In this document: positions 8,915 through 16,707 of the stretch, piece by piece
Layout of the letters: every line of letters begins with the position of its first letter
Numbering within the stretch: position 1 is the stretch's first letter
Assembly: GCA_947632515.1 (NCBI GenBank)
Contig: CANRPO010000007.1
Span: 1-64,000 of the forward strand
Length of the DNA stretch: 64,000 nt
Reading direction: 5' to 3'
Origin: an uncultured Lachnospiraceae bacterium
Lineage (GTDB): Bacteria > Bacillota > Clostridia > Lachnospirales > Lachnospiraceae
Notes under the pieces: generated by a model
Database searches by the model: none
What the model saw: the letters and a program-made list of their open reading frames with translations, nothing else
Told to the model about the DNA's origin: nothing
Made by a program: the position numbers and the translations under genes

Positions 8915-9094
8915 ATGACAAATCTGATTTTGTTTGTGAATGCGTTTTTATCTTATCTGCTGTTGTTCTTATTTATTATCGCGCTTGTGATCGTCGCCTG
9001 CGTGATCGGCGTCAAGTGGCGCAAGAGCAAGGACGCCAAGGCGGCGGCCGAGACGGCGGCGGAGAGTACCGCCGAGGGCGGCACTACGGCATAG
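8915..9094 (+). CDS. Small single-pass membrane protein
   Basis: ATG 8915 follows GGAAGAGGAG and opens a 59-codon frame. Residues 4-33 are almost wholly hydrophobic (one transmembrane helix), followed by a positively charged KWRKSKDAK stretch and an Ala/Glu/Thr-rich tail, so the tail should face the cytosol. It has a promoter at its 5' side and a terminator after it, which supports a real gene. I do not recognise a named family, and no partner gene is apparent. Confidence 0.75.
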   Translation: MTNLILFVNAFLSYLLLFLFIIALVIVACVIGVKWRKSKDAKAAAETAAESTAEGGTTA

Positions 9095-9150
9095 CCGTGC
9101 AGATGCGCGTAAGCGGCGAAGTATAATTGCATGTAATTGCGTAAAGCAGT

Positions 9151-9179
9151 AAGGGTGTTCGCATGTGGAACACCTTTTT
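9151..9179 (+). terminator. Terminator after the small membrane protein gene
   Basis: GGTGTTC at 9154-9160 pairs with GAACACC at 9168-9174 around 7 nt, followed by five T. Confidence 0.75.
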
Positions 9180-9217
9180 GCGTGAATCCCGGTCATACCG
9201 TAAGAGGAGTGTGCGTG

Positions 9218-10219
9218 ATGGCGAAATCCGCGAACCAGAAATTGAAATTGCTCTATCTGTTAAAGATCCTCACCGAGCAGTCCGACGAGGAGCACTGCAT
9301 GAGCGCGCAGGCGCTGATCGACGCGCTGGCGGCCTATGACATTAAGGCGGAGCGCAAGAGCATCTACGACGACATCGCCCAGCTCATCGACTTCGGGTAC
9401 GACATCGTGCTCGTCAAGGCGAAGACGGGCGGCGGCTACTATCTGGCGGGGCGGGACTTTGAACTGGCGGAGCTTAAGCTGCTCGTGGAGACGGTGCAGG
9501 CGTCCCGGTTCCTGACAGTGAAGAAGTCGCGGGAGCTGATCGCCAAGATCGAGAAACTGGCCTCCAGATCCGAGGCCGGACAGCTGCAGCGGCAGGTGTA
9601 CGTGGCCAATCGGATCAAGACCGCCAACGAGAGCATCTACTATATCGTGGACGACATTCACCGCGCCATACAGAACAACGAGCAGATCTCCTTTCAATAC
9701 CTCGAGTGGAATCTGGAGAAAGAGCTTGTGCCCCGCAAGGACGGCAAGATCTACCGCGTCAGTCCGTGGGCGCTGACCTGCAAGGACGAAAACTATTATC
9801 TGATCGCGCACGAGAGCGAGAGCGATTCCATCAAGCATTTCCGCGTAGACAAGATGGGGCACATTGAGATCCTTGCGGGGGCGGCGAGACAGGGGGCGGA
9901 GCTGTTTGACCGATTCGACATCGCCGCCTACGCCAACAAGACCTTTGGCATGTACGGCGGACGGGAAGAAGTCGTCACGCTGGAGTTTGAAAACCGCTTT
10001 ATCGGCGTGGTGATGGACCGGTTCGGCAAAGAGGTGTCTGTGCGCAGGCGGGATGCAGGACACTTCTCCGTGCGGGTGCAGGTGGCGGTCAGCGGACAGT
10101 TCTTCGGCTGGCTGACGGGGCTTGGCGTGGGGGCTAAGATCACGGCGCCGACGGAAGTTGTGACGGAGTACAGGGAGTATCTGCGCAGGACGGCGGGACA
10201 GTATGAAGATACGGAGTGA
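9218..10219 (+). CDS. WYL-domain transcriptional regulator
   Basis: Start ATG 9218 is chosen because AGAGGAG (9203-9209) lies 8 nt upstream; the product is 333 aa. The N-terminus (KLKLLYLLKILTEQSDEEH...) is a winged helix with the DDIAQLIDFGYDI turn typical of DeoR/HTH_11 regulators. The C-terminal half has the WYL-type ligand-sensing core (ISFQYLEWN, YRVSPWALTCKDENYYLIAH, FRVDKM) and a WCX-like end. WYL regulators often sense nucleic acids or nucleotides and control DNA-damage or defence genes, but the target here is unknown. The next gene is 41 bp away. Confidence 0.88.
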   Translation: MAKSANQKLKLLYLLKILTEQSDEEHCMSAQALIDALAAYDIKAERKSIYDDIAQLIDFGYDIVLVKAKTGGGYYLAGRDFELAELKLLVETVQASRFLTVKKSRELIAKIEKLASRSEAGQLQRQVYVANRIKTANESIYYIVDDIHRAIQNNEQISFQYLEWNLEKELVPRKDGKIYRVSPWALTCKDENYYLIAHESESDSIKHFRVDKMGHIEILAGAARQGAELFDRFDIAAYANKTFGMYGGREEVVTLEFENRFIGVVMDRFGKEVSVRRRDAGHFSVRVQVAVSGQFFGWLTGLGVGAKITAPTEVVTEYREYLRRTAGQYEDTE

Positions 10220-10260
10220 CCGGAGCGGCGAACTGTGGAAAAGAGATTCAGGAGGAAGAT

Positions 10261-11448
10261 ATGAGCAACAGAGACATCCGATTTGCAAAACGCATGAAAG
10301 AGTATGAGGCGGGGATCTTTCAGGTGTTAAACGAGAAGAAGGAGGCGGCGGAGAGACAGGGCAAAAAGATTTATAATCTGTCCGTCGGCACGCCGGATTT
10401 TCCGCCTGCGGAGCATATCGTCAGGGCGGTGACGGAGGCGGCGGCAAAACCGGAGAATTACAAGTACGCGCTGGCGGATCTGCCGGAGCTGATCGAGGCG
10501 GTGCAGGGACGCTATGAGAAACGCTACGGCGTCAGTCTGGCGGCGGACGAGATCATGTCCGTGTACGGCTCTCAGGAAGGGATCGCCCATATCTGTATGA
10601 CGCTGTGCGATCCGGGGGACGTGGTGCTCGTGCCCAATCCCGGCTATCCCATCTTCGGGATCGGGCCGTCTCTGGCGGGCGCGGAGGTCGTCACCTACGA
10701 TCTGACAGAGGAAAATCACTATCTGCCCGATCTGAACGGCATGGACGAGGCGCTGCTTGCGCGGACCAGGTGTATGATCGTGTCCTATCCGCTCAATCCC
10801 GTGTGCAAGGCCGCGCCGGACGACTTCTACGAGCGGCTGATCCCCTGGGCGCTGGCGCATAATATCGTTATCATCCATGACAACGCCTACTCCGATATTA
10901 TCTACGACGGCCGGGTCGGCAAGTCGATCCTGCGGATCCCCGAGGCGAAGAGGATCGCGGTGGAATTTTATTCGCTCTCCAAGTCCTTCAATTACACGGG
11001 GGCGCGCGTCAGCTTTCTCGTGGGCAATCGGGATATTGTCGCGCAGTTTAAGAGGTTTCGCTCCCAGATCGACTATGGCACCTATCTGCCTGTGCAGTAT
11101 GGCGCGGTGGCCGCGCTCACGGGCCCGGACGACGGCGTAAAGGCGCAGTGCGCGGAGTATGAGAGGAGAAGGGACGCCCTCTGCTGCGGTCTCAGAGAGA
11201 TCGGCTGGCCCATAGAGGACAGCGAGGGGACCATGTTCGCCTGGGCCAAGATCCCGGACGGTTATACGGACGACGTGAATTTTGTCATGGAGCTGGTGGA
11301 GCGGACGGGTGTGCTGTGCACGCCGGGGAGCAGTTTCGGCTCTCTCGGCGCCGGCCATGTGCGGTTTGCCCTGACGATGCCTGTGGAGAGCATTCGGGAG
11401 GCGGCAGCCGCCATCGGCAGCTCGGGCATGATAGGCCGGAAACAGTGA
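10261..11448 (+). CDS. Class I/II PLP-dependent aminotransferase
   Basis: Start ATG 10261 follows AGGAGGAAGAT; 395 aa. The fold-type I elements are visible: YKYALADLPEL near the substrate entrance, NPGYPIFG, the NAYSDIIYD Asp/Tyr segment, the SLSKSFNYTGAR lysine (K241) that binds PLP, and the C-terminal Arg region HVRFALTMP. It most resembles LL-diaminopimelate/alanine-type aminotransferases of Clostridia. The substrate cannot be set from sequence. It probably shares a transcript with the WYL gene and ends at its own terminator. Confidence 0.88.
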   Translation: MSNRDIRFAKRMKEYEAGIFQVLNEKKEAAERQGKKIYNLSVGTPDFPPAEHIVRAVTEAAAKPENYKYALADLPELIEAVQGRYEKRYGVSLAADEIMSVYGSQEGIAHICMTLCDPGDVVLVPNPGYPIFGIGPSLAGAEVVTYDLTEENHYLPDLNGMDEALLARTRCMIVSYPLNPVCKAAPDDFYERLIPWALAHNIVIIHDNAYSDIIYDGRVGKSILRIPEAKRIAVEFYSLSKSFNYTGARVSFLVGNRDIVAQFKRFRSQIDYGTYLPVQYGAVAALTGPDDGVKAQCAEYERRRDALCCGLREIGWPIEDSEGTMFAWAKIPDGYTDDVNFVMELVERTGVLCTPGSSFGSLGAGHVRFALTMPVESIREAAAAIGSSGMIGRKQ

Positions 11449-11501
11449 TCTGTGTGTTGCAATACCGTATAAAGACGCTCTTGGAAAGGGCGAAACGATT
11501 T

Positions 11502-11533
11502 GGGATATGTCACAAAAAGGCATATCCCTTTTT
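11502..11533 (+). terminator. Terminator of the aminotransferase transcript
   Basis: GGGATATG at 11502-11509 pairs with CATATCCC at 11521-11528, followed by five T. Confidence 0.75.
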
Positions 11534-11558
11534 GGTACTTTTTCATGAAGGAGAATTA

Positions 11559-11587
11559 TTGACATGCCATATATATTGTCATATACT
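11559..11587 (+). promoter_or_regulatory. Strong sigmaA promoter of nrdD
   Basis: TTGACA at 11559-11564 is a perfect -35 and TATACT at 11582-11587 a near-perfect -10, with 17 bp between. The start would be near 11594, next to the NrdR-like boxes. Confidence 0.8.
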
Positions 11588-11596
11588 AATTCTAAA

Positions 11597-11644
11597 CCAC
11601 AAAATATAGTGTTTTTATGTCAACCCACACTATAAAACATGTGT
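11597..11644 (+). promoter_or_regulatory. Pair of NrdR-like boxes
   Basis: Box 1 at 11597-11612 matches the NrdR consensus ACACWATATATWGTGT at 14 of 16 positions by eye. A weaker palindrome, ACAC...GTGT at 11627-11644, is centred 31 bp downstream, which equals the usual three-turn NrdR spacing. NrdR represses ribonucleotide reductase genes when dATP is high. Both boxes follow the -10, so binding would block transcription start or escape. Confidence 0.55.
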
Positions 11645-11669
11645 GTAAAATACCACGGAGGGGAAAGGA

Positions 11670-13859
11670 ATGAGCAGTAAATTCGATTCTGATACGGAAG
11701 TCGCTGAAAATTATGGGTTGGAATATAAGCCTGACAAGACCGTGAAGGTCATCAAGAAGGACGGCAGCTTGGAGGACTTCAACGTTCAGAAGGTAATCGA
11801 CGCAGTAGGCAAAAGCGCGTACCGTGCTCTGACAAAATTTACGGAGGAGGAGAAACGGCATATCTGCCAGACAGTCGTTGACAGGGTCAACGAGATGGGC
11901 GAGGAGAAGATTCCGATCCAGATCATGCACAATATCGTGGAGAGCGCGCTGGAGGAAGTGAAACCGATCGTCGCCAAGAGCTACCGCGATTACCGCAACT
12001 ACAAGCAGGACTTTGTCCGTATGATGGACGACGTCTACAAGAAGAGCCAGTCGATCATGTATGTGGGGGACAAGGAGAACGCTAATACGGACAGCGCCCT
12101 TGTATCCACAAAGAGAAGTCTGATCTTCAACCAGTTCAACAAGGAACTGTACCAGAAGTTCTTTATGACGACAGAGGAGATCCAGGCGTGCCGTGACGGT
12201 TATCTGTATGTGCACGACATGTCCGCGAGACGCGACACCATGAACTGTTGTCTGTTCAACGTGGCTGAAGTGCTGAGCGGCGGGTTCGAGATGGGAAATA
12301 TCTGGTACAATGAGCCTAAGTCGCTTGACGTGGCGTTCGATGTCATAGGAGACATCGTTCTGAGCGCGGCAAGCCAGCAGTACGGCGGGTTCACGGTGCC
12401 GGAGGTAGACAAGATTCTGGAGCCATACGCGGAGAAGTCCTACAGGCGCAATATCGAGAAATACAGAAAACTCGGCATCGATCAGGACACGGCGGAGGCG
12501 GAGGCGCTGGCGGACGTGAAACGCGAGTTCGAGCAGGGATTCCAGGGCTGGGAGTACAAGTTCAACACCGTGGCCAGCAGCCGCGGCGACTATCCTTTTA
12601 TCACGGTGACCGCCGGAATCGGCACGGGCAGGTTCGCAAAGATGGCCACCATTATCATGCTGAATGTGCGGCGCAAGGGGCAGGGCAAGAAGGAGTGCAA
12701 AAAACCGGTGCTCTTTCCCAAGATCGTGTTCCTGTATGACGAAAATCTGCACGGGCCGGGGAAAGAACTGGAGGACGTCTTCGAGGCGGGCGTCCAGTGT
12801 TCCGCCAAGACGATGTACCCCGATTGGCTGAGCCTCACGGGCAAGGGTTATATAGCGAGCATGTACAAGCAGTACGGCAAGGTGATCTCGCCCATGGGCT
12901 GCCGCGCCTTTCTGTCGCCGTGGTACGAGCGGGGAGGCATGCACCCGGCGGACGACGAGGACGTGCCCGTCTTCGTGGGAAGGTTCAATATCGGCGTCGT
13001 GTCGCTGCATCTGCCGATGATATTGGCGAAGGCCCGTCAGGAGAGCCGGGATTTCTATGAAGTGCTGGACTATTACCTGAATCTGATCAGGCAGCTGCAT
13101 ATCAGGACCTATGCGTATCTGGGAGAGATGCGCGCGTCCACCAATCCGTTGGCCTACTGTGAGGGCGGTTTCTTAGGAGGACATCTGCAGCTCCACGACA
13201 AGATCAAGCCGATCTTGAAGACGGCCACCGCCAGTTTCGGCATCACGGCGTTTAACGAGCTGCAGGAATTATATAACGGCAAATCCCTTGTGGAGGACGG
13301 CGCTTTCGCTCTGGAGGTATTGGAGCATATCAACAACAAGATCAATGAGTTCAAGGAGGAGGACGGCAACCTCTACGCCATCTACGGGACGCCTGCGGAG
13401 AATTTGTGCGGCCTGCAGGTCAAGCAGTTCAGGGCGAAGTACGGCATCGTGGAGGGCGTGTCCGACAGGGAGTATGTGTCCAACAGTTTCCACTGCCATG
13501 TGAGCGAGGACATCACCCCCATCGAGAAACAGGACTTGGAGTATCGTTTCTGGGAGCTGGCCAACGGCGGCAAGATCCAGTATGTGAAATATCCGATCGA
13601 CTACAATATAGACGCGATCAAGACGCTGATCCGCCGCGCTATGGATATGGGCTTTTACGAAGGGGTCAATCTGTCCCTGGCGTACTGCGACGACTGCGGC
13701 CATCAGGAGCTGGAGATGGATGTCTGTCCCGTCTGCGGCAGCCGCAATCTGACCAAGATCGACCGCATGAACGGGTACTTGGCGTACTCCCGCGTACACG
13801 GGGACACCAGACTGAGCGACGCCAAGATGGCCGAAATCGCAGAGAGGAAAAGCATGTGA
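11670..13859 (+). CDS. nrdD: Anaerobic (class III) ribonucleoside-triphosphate reductase
   Basis: The 729-aa enzyme starts with an ATP-cone (VIKKDGSLEDFNVQKVIDAV), the allosteric dATP/ATP domain. The ten-stranded barrel follows. At the C-terminus are the zinc cysteines C673, C676, C686 and C689 and the glycyl-radical segment RMNGYLAYSR with Gly702. It reduces NTPs to dNTPs under anaerobic conditions using a radical made by NrdG. nrdG follows after 149 bp with two hairpins between, and dut follows nrdG, so this is a dNTP supply operon. No aerobic reductase lies in the window. Confidence 0.98.
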   Translation: MSSKFDSDTEVAENYGLEYKPDKTVKVIKKDGSLEDFNVQKVIDAVGKSAYRALTKFTEEEKRHICQTVVDRVNEMGEEKIPIQIMHNIVESALEEVKPIVAKSYRDYRNYKQDFVRMMDDVYKKSQSIMYVGDKENANTDSALVSTKRSLIFNQFNKELYQKFFMTTEEIQACRDGYLYVHDMSARRDTMNCCLFNVAEVLSGGFEMGNIWYNEPKSLDVAFDVIGDIVLSAASQQYGGFTVPEVDKILEPYAEKSYRRNIEKYRKLGIDQDTAEAEALADVKREFEQGFQGWEYKFNTVASSRGDYPFITVTAGIGTGRFAKMATIIMLNVRRKGQGKKECKKPVLFPKIVFLYDENLHGPGKELEDVFEAGVQCSAKTMYPDWLSLTGKGYIASMYKQYGKVISPMGCRAFLSPWYERGGMHPADDEDVPVFVGRFNIGVVSLHLPMILAKARQESRDFYEVLDYYLNLIRQLHIRTYAYLGEMRASTNPLAYCEGGFLGGHLQLHDKIKPILKTATASFGITAFNELQELYNGKSLVEDGAFALEVLEHINNKINEFKEEDGNLYAIYGTPAENLCGLQVKQFRAKYGIVEGVSDREYVSNSFHCHVSEDITPIEKQDLEYRFWELANGGKIQYVKYPIDYNIDAIKTLIRRAMDMGFYEGVNLSLAYCDDCGHQELEMDVCPVCGSRNLTKIDRMNGYLAYSRVHGDTRLSDAKMAEIAERKSM

Positions 13860-13873
13860 AAACAGCGAGCCGG

Positions 13874-13965
13874 AAACATGCGGACGCCGCTTGCGGCAGA
13901 TCGCATGTTTATGGCGAGCGTCCATCTATGAGCCGCGAATGAGGCTCTGCATGTTCCATGCAGAG
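13874..13965 (+). other. Two strong hairpins between nrdD and nrdG
   Basis: The first pairs 13874-13882 with 13902-13910 and contains an inner stem GCCGC/GCGGC. The second pairs CTCTGCATG at 13945-13953 with 13957-13965 around a 3-nt loop, followed by GTTTT. They may act as a partial terminator or as RNA-processing/stability elements setting the NrdD to NrdG ratio. This role is inferred. Confidence 0.55.
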
Positions 13966-14008
13966 GTTTTCACATTTCACATGAGTAAACGGGGAGAAAA
14001 ACAGTTTT

Positions 14009-14518
14009 ATGAGATACCATAACATAACGAAGGACGACATGCTCAACGGCGACGGTCTGCGTGTGGTGCTCTGGCTTGCCGGCTGCGCGCATTGCTGCAA
14101 AGAGTGCCAGAATCCGATCACCTGGGATCCCGACGGCGGTCTGCCGTTTGACGACGCCGCCAAAAAGGAGATCTTTGATCAGTTGGAGAAACCCTATATC
14201 AGCGGCGTCACGTTTTCGGGCGGCGATCCGCTGCACGCGGCGAACCGCCTCGATGTGAGGAACCTGATGAAAGAGATCAAGGACAGGTATCCCCATAAGA
14301 CGATCTGGCTGTACACAGGCGACAGTTGGGAAGACATCTTGCACTATCCCGTGATGAAGTATGTGGATGTGCTTGTAGACGGAGAGTTTAAGGTCGATCA
14401 GAAGGACACAAAGCTCCTCTGGAAAGGGAGCAGCAACCAGCGGGTGATCGACGTGCAGGCCAGTCTGCGGCAGACGGATCCGGCGAACCCGGTACTCCAC
14501 TGCGGAGACTACGCCTGA
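14009..14518 (+). CDS. nrdG: Anaerobic ribonucleotide reductase activating protein
   Basis: The 169-aa radical-SAM activase has the cluster motif CxxxCxxC within GCAHCCKECQNP, with one extra Cys next to the second ligand, and the family-typical NGDGLRVVLWLAGC and GVTFSGGDPLH segments. It binds a [4Fe-4S] cluster and SAM and places the glycyl radical on NrdD. The gene lies downstream of nrdD in the same operon. Start ATG 14009 follows GGGGAGAAAAAC. Confidence 0.97.
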   Translation: MRYHNITKDDMLNGDGLRVVLWLAGCAHCCKECQNPITWDPDGGLPFDDAAKKEIFDQLEKPYISGVTFSGGDPLHAANRLDVRNLMKEIKDRYPHKTIWLYTGDSWEDILHYPVMKYVDVLVDGEFKVDQKDTKLLWKGSSNQRVIDVQASLRQTDPANPVLHCGDYA

Positions 14519-14605
14519 GACACGGGCTGTTATGCTGTCCGCGCAGACAAGACAGATCGGCGGATAAGAGCGGAGAAAGCGGCGTCGCGGGAGGGAGTAT
14601 TTGAG

Positions 14606-15046
14606 ATGCGCAGCGAGACGATCAAGATCAAGTATTTTACAGACAAGATAGACAAACTGACCTACATAGACGGCAAATCCGACTGGATCGACCTCAGGGC
14701 GGCGGAGGACGTGGCGCTGAAGGCGGGAGAGTTCAGGCTGATCCCGCTTGGCGTGGGCATGGAACTGCCCGAGGGCTATGAGGCGCATGTGGTGCCGCGC
14801 AGCTCCACCTTCAAGAATTTCGGGATCATCCAGACCAACCACCACGGGGTGATCGATTCCTCCTACTGCGGCGATAACGACCAGTGGTTTATGCCGGTCT
14901 ATGCGCTAAGGGACACCGAGATCCATGTAAACGACCGGATCTGCCAGTTCCGCATCGTGGAGAATCAGCCGAAGATCGTCTTTGACGAAGTGGCGCATCT
15001 TGGGGATGTGGACAGAGGAGGACACGGCAGCACCGGGAGACAATGA
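14606..15046 (+). CDS. dut: dUTP diphosphatase
   Basis: The 146-aa trimeric dUTPase shows the conserved motifs in order: [30 protein letters not shown], a hydrophobic DRICQFRIV and the C-terminal flexible RGGHGSTG. It hydrolyses dUTP to dUMP, which prevents uracil incorporation and feeds thymidylate synthesis. It is the third gene after nrdDG, fitting dNTP supply. The start follows GGAGGGAG. A perfect 14-bp terminator follows. Confidence 0.95.
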   Translation: MRSETIKIKYFTDKIDKLTYIDGKSDWIDLRAAEDVALKAGEFRLIPLGVGMELPEGYEAHVVPRSSTFKNFGIIQTNHHGVIDSSYCGDNDQWFMPVYALRDTEIHVNDRICQFRIVENQPKIVFDEVAHLGDVDRGGHGSTGRQ

Positions 15047-15071
15047 TCTGCACGGGATCGGGAATCTGTCA

Positions 15072-15102
15072 TGAATAAGAAAACTCCTTCCAAGACATAC
15101 TA
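15072..15102 (+). promoter_or_regulatory. Putative sigmaG/sigmaF promoter of the spoVAF-like gene
   Basis: TGAATA at 15072-15077 and CATACTA at 15096-15102, spaced 18 bp, match forespore promoter consensus very well. The -10 lies in the loop of the dut terminator, so RNA starting near 15109 lacks the 5' arm of the hairpin. Confidence 0.6.
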
Positions 15103-15137
15103 TGGAAAACGATGGTAGAGCTTTGGAAGGAGTTTTT
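15080..15137 (+). terminator. Terminator of the nrdD-nrdG-dut operon, overlapping the spoVAF ribosome site
   Basis: Arms 15080-15093 and 15123-15136 pair over 14 bp without mismatch, with a 29-nt loop, and T15133-15137 forms the U tract. The 3' arm contains AAGGAG at 15127-15132, the Shine-Dalgarno for GTG 15142. Confidence 0.8.
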
Positions 15138-15141
15138 GACA

Positions 15142-16578
15142 GTGCGGAAAATAGAAGAAGAGCATAGAGGAAAAATGACATCGTCGCTGCAGCAGACCAT
15201 GTCTTACATGAACGAACACATGAAACCGGACACCAGTTTTGATATTGTGTACCGCGTCATCGAGGTGGGCGGCAGGCAGGCCTGTATCTATTTTATAGAC
15301 GGTTTCTGCAAGGACGAGCTGATGATGAAGATATTACAGTACTTTATCGACCTAAAGCCCGCAGATATGCCTGAGAATGTCCATGAGATGGCGAAGAAGG
15401 CGACGCCCTATGTGGAGGTGGACTTAAAGGATTCTTGGGACGAGATACTCTACAGCATTCTGTCGGGTGTGTTCGCCCTCTTTATCGACGGCTACGACAG
15501 ATGCATCCTGATCGACTCCAGAACCTATCCCGCGAGAGGCGTGGAGGAGCCGGACAAGGACAAGACGCTGCGCGGTTCCAAGGACGGGTTCGTGGAGACC
15601 ATCGTGTTCAACACGGCGCTGATCAGACGGCGCATCCGGAGCACGAACCTCCGTATGGAAATGATGAATGCCGGCGTGAGTTCCCGCACGGACATCGTAC
15701 TCTGTTACATGGATAACCGGGTGGACCACGAGTTTCTCGAAAAAATAAAAAAGAAGATCGGCAATATCAAAGTGGACGCCCTGACCATGAATCAGGAGAG
15801 CTTGGCGGAATGTCTGTACCAGCGCAAATGGTACAATCCTTTTCCGAAATTTAAGTTCACGGAGCGGCCGGACGTGGCGGCGGCCCAGGTGCTGGAGGGG
15901 GACATCGTGATCCTGGTGGACAATTCGCCCTCCGCCATGATCGTTCCCACGTCGATCTTCGACATCGTGGAGGAGGCCGACGATTACTATTTCCCGCCGA
16001 TCACGGGGACGTATCTGCGGCTGACGAGGTTTGTCATCTCCATATTGACCTATATCATGACGCCGACTTTTTTACTTCTGATGCAGAACCCGCAGTGGGT
16101 GCCGGAATCTTTTCAGTTTATCATGCTGCAGGAGGAGTCGAACATTCCGCTGATCGCTCAGTTTCTCATATTGGAGCTGGCCATCGACGGCCTGAAACTG
16201 GCGGCGGTCAACACGCCCAACATGCTGAGCACGCCCCTGAGCGTGATGGCGGCTCTCGTGCTGGGGGAGTTTTCGGTCAACAGCGGCTGGTTCAACAGCG
16301 AGGTCATGCTGTACATGGCGTTCGTTGCCCTCGCCAATTACACCCAGCAGAATTATGAGCTCGGCTATGCGCTGAAATTCATGCGCATCATCAATCTGAT
16401 CCTGACGGCCATTTTCGGGCTGTACGGCTATCTTGCGGCGATCCTCCTGTTTGTGTGGGCGATCGTGGGCAACAAGACGCTGTCGGACAAGAGCTATATC
16501 TACCCGTTACTTCCCTTTCATCCGGGGCAGCTGGCGAAACGCCTGTTCCGTCTGCGTCTGCCAGAATCGAAGGAATAA
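15142..16578 (+). CDS. spoVAF: GerA-family spore germination protein, SpoVAF-like
   Basis: The product is about 478 aa. It has the GerA soluble N-domain (residues ~1-260: SRTDIVLCYMDN, DNSPSAMIVPT) and a C-terminal block of about five membrane helices starting near residue 290, with the family hallmark PPITGTYLRLTRF before it. Absence of a long repetitive N-tail favours SpoVAF over GerAA. Known relatives act in the forespore membrane in nutrient germination and dipicolinate release. I choose GTG 15142 because AAGGAG lies 9 nt upstream; ATG 15175 (AGAGG, 4-nt spacing) is an alternative. No other spoVA gene is adjacent. Confidence 0.85.
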   Translation: MRKIEEEHRGKMTSSLQQTMSYMNEHMKPDTSFDIVYRVIEVGGRQACIYFIDGFCKDELMMKILQYFIDLKPADMPENVHEMAKKATPYVEVDLKDSWDEILYSILSGVFALFIDGYDRCILIDSRTYPARGVEEPDKDKTLRGSKDGFVETIVFNTALIRRRIRSTNLRMEMMNAGVSSRTDIVLCYMDNRVDHEFLEKIKKKIGNIKVDALTMNQESLAECLYQRKWYNPFPKFKFTERPDVAAAQVLEGDIVILVDNSPSAMIVPTSIFDIVEEADDYYFPPITGTYLRLTRFVISILTYIMTPTFLLLMQNPQWVPESFQFIMLQEESNIPLIAQFLILELAIDGLKLAAVNTPNMLSTPLSVMAALVLGEFSVNSGWFNSEVMLYMAFVALANYTQQNYELGYALKFMRIINLILTAIFGLYGYLAAILLFVWAIVGNKTLSDKSYIYPLLPFHPGQLAKRLFRLRLPESKE

Positions 16579-16605
16579 GCGCCCGCAGGATGAGGGAAAA
16601 CAGGA

Positions 16606-16642
16606 TCGCGGCACGGTTTTGCTTGTGCTTTCCGTGCCGCGA
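16606..16642 (+). other. GC-rich hairpin after spoVAF
   Basis: TCGCGGCACGG at 16606-16616 pairs perfectly with 16632-16642 around 15 nt. No T run follows, so it is not a standard terminator. It may still protect or end the spoVAF transcript. Confidence 0.5.
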
Positions 16643-16707
16643 TAGTAGAATATATAGTGACCGCAGAAGAAGAACAAGTATTACATGATACAAGGAGAAA
16701 TACATAT

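Noticed and set aside
11592..13100. 502-codon minus-strand frame opposite nrdD
   Set aside because: nrdD motifs are complete on the plus strand; the antisense frame has no family features and would run over the nrdD promoter.
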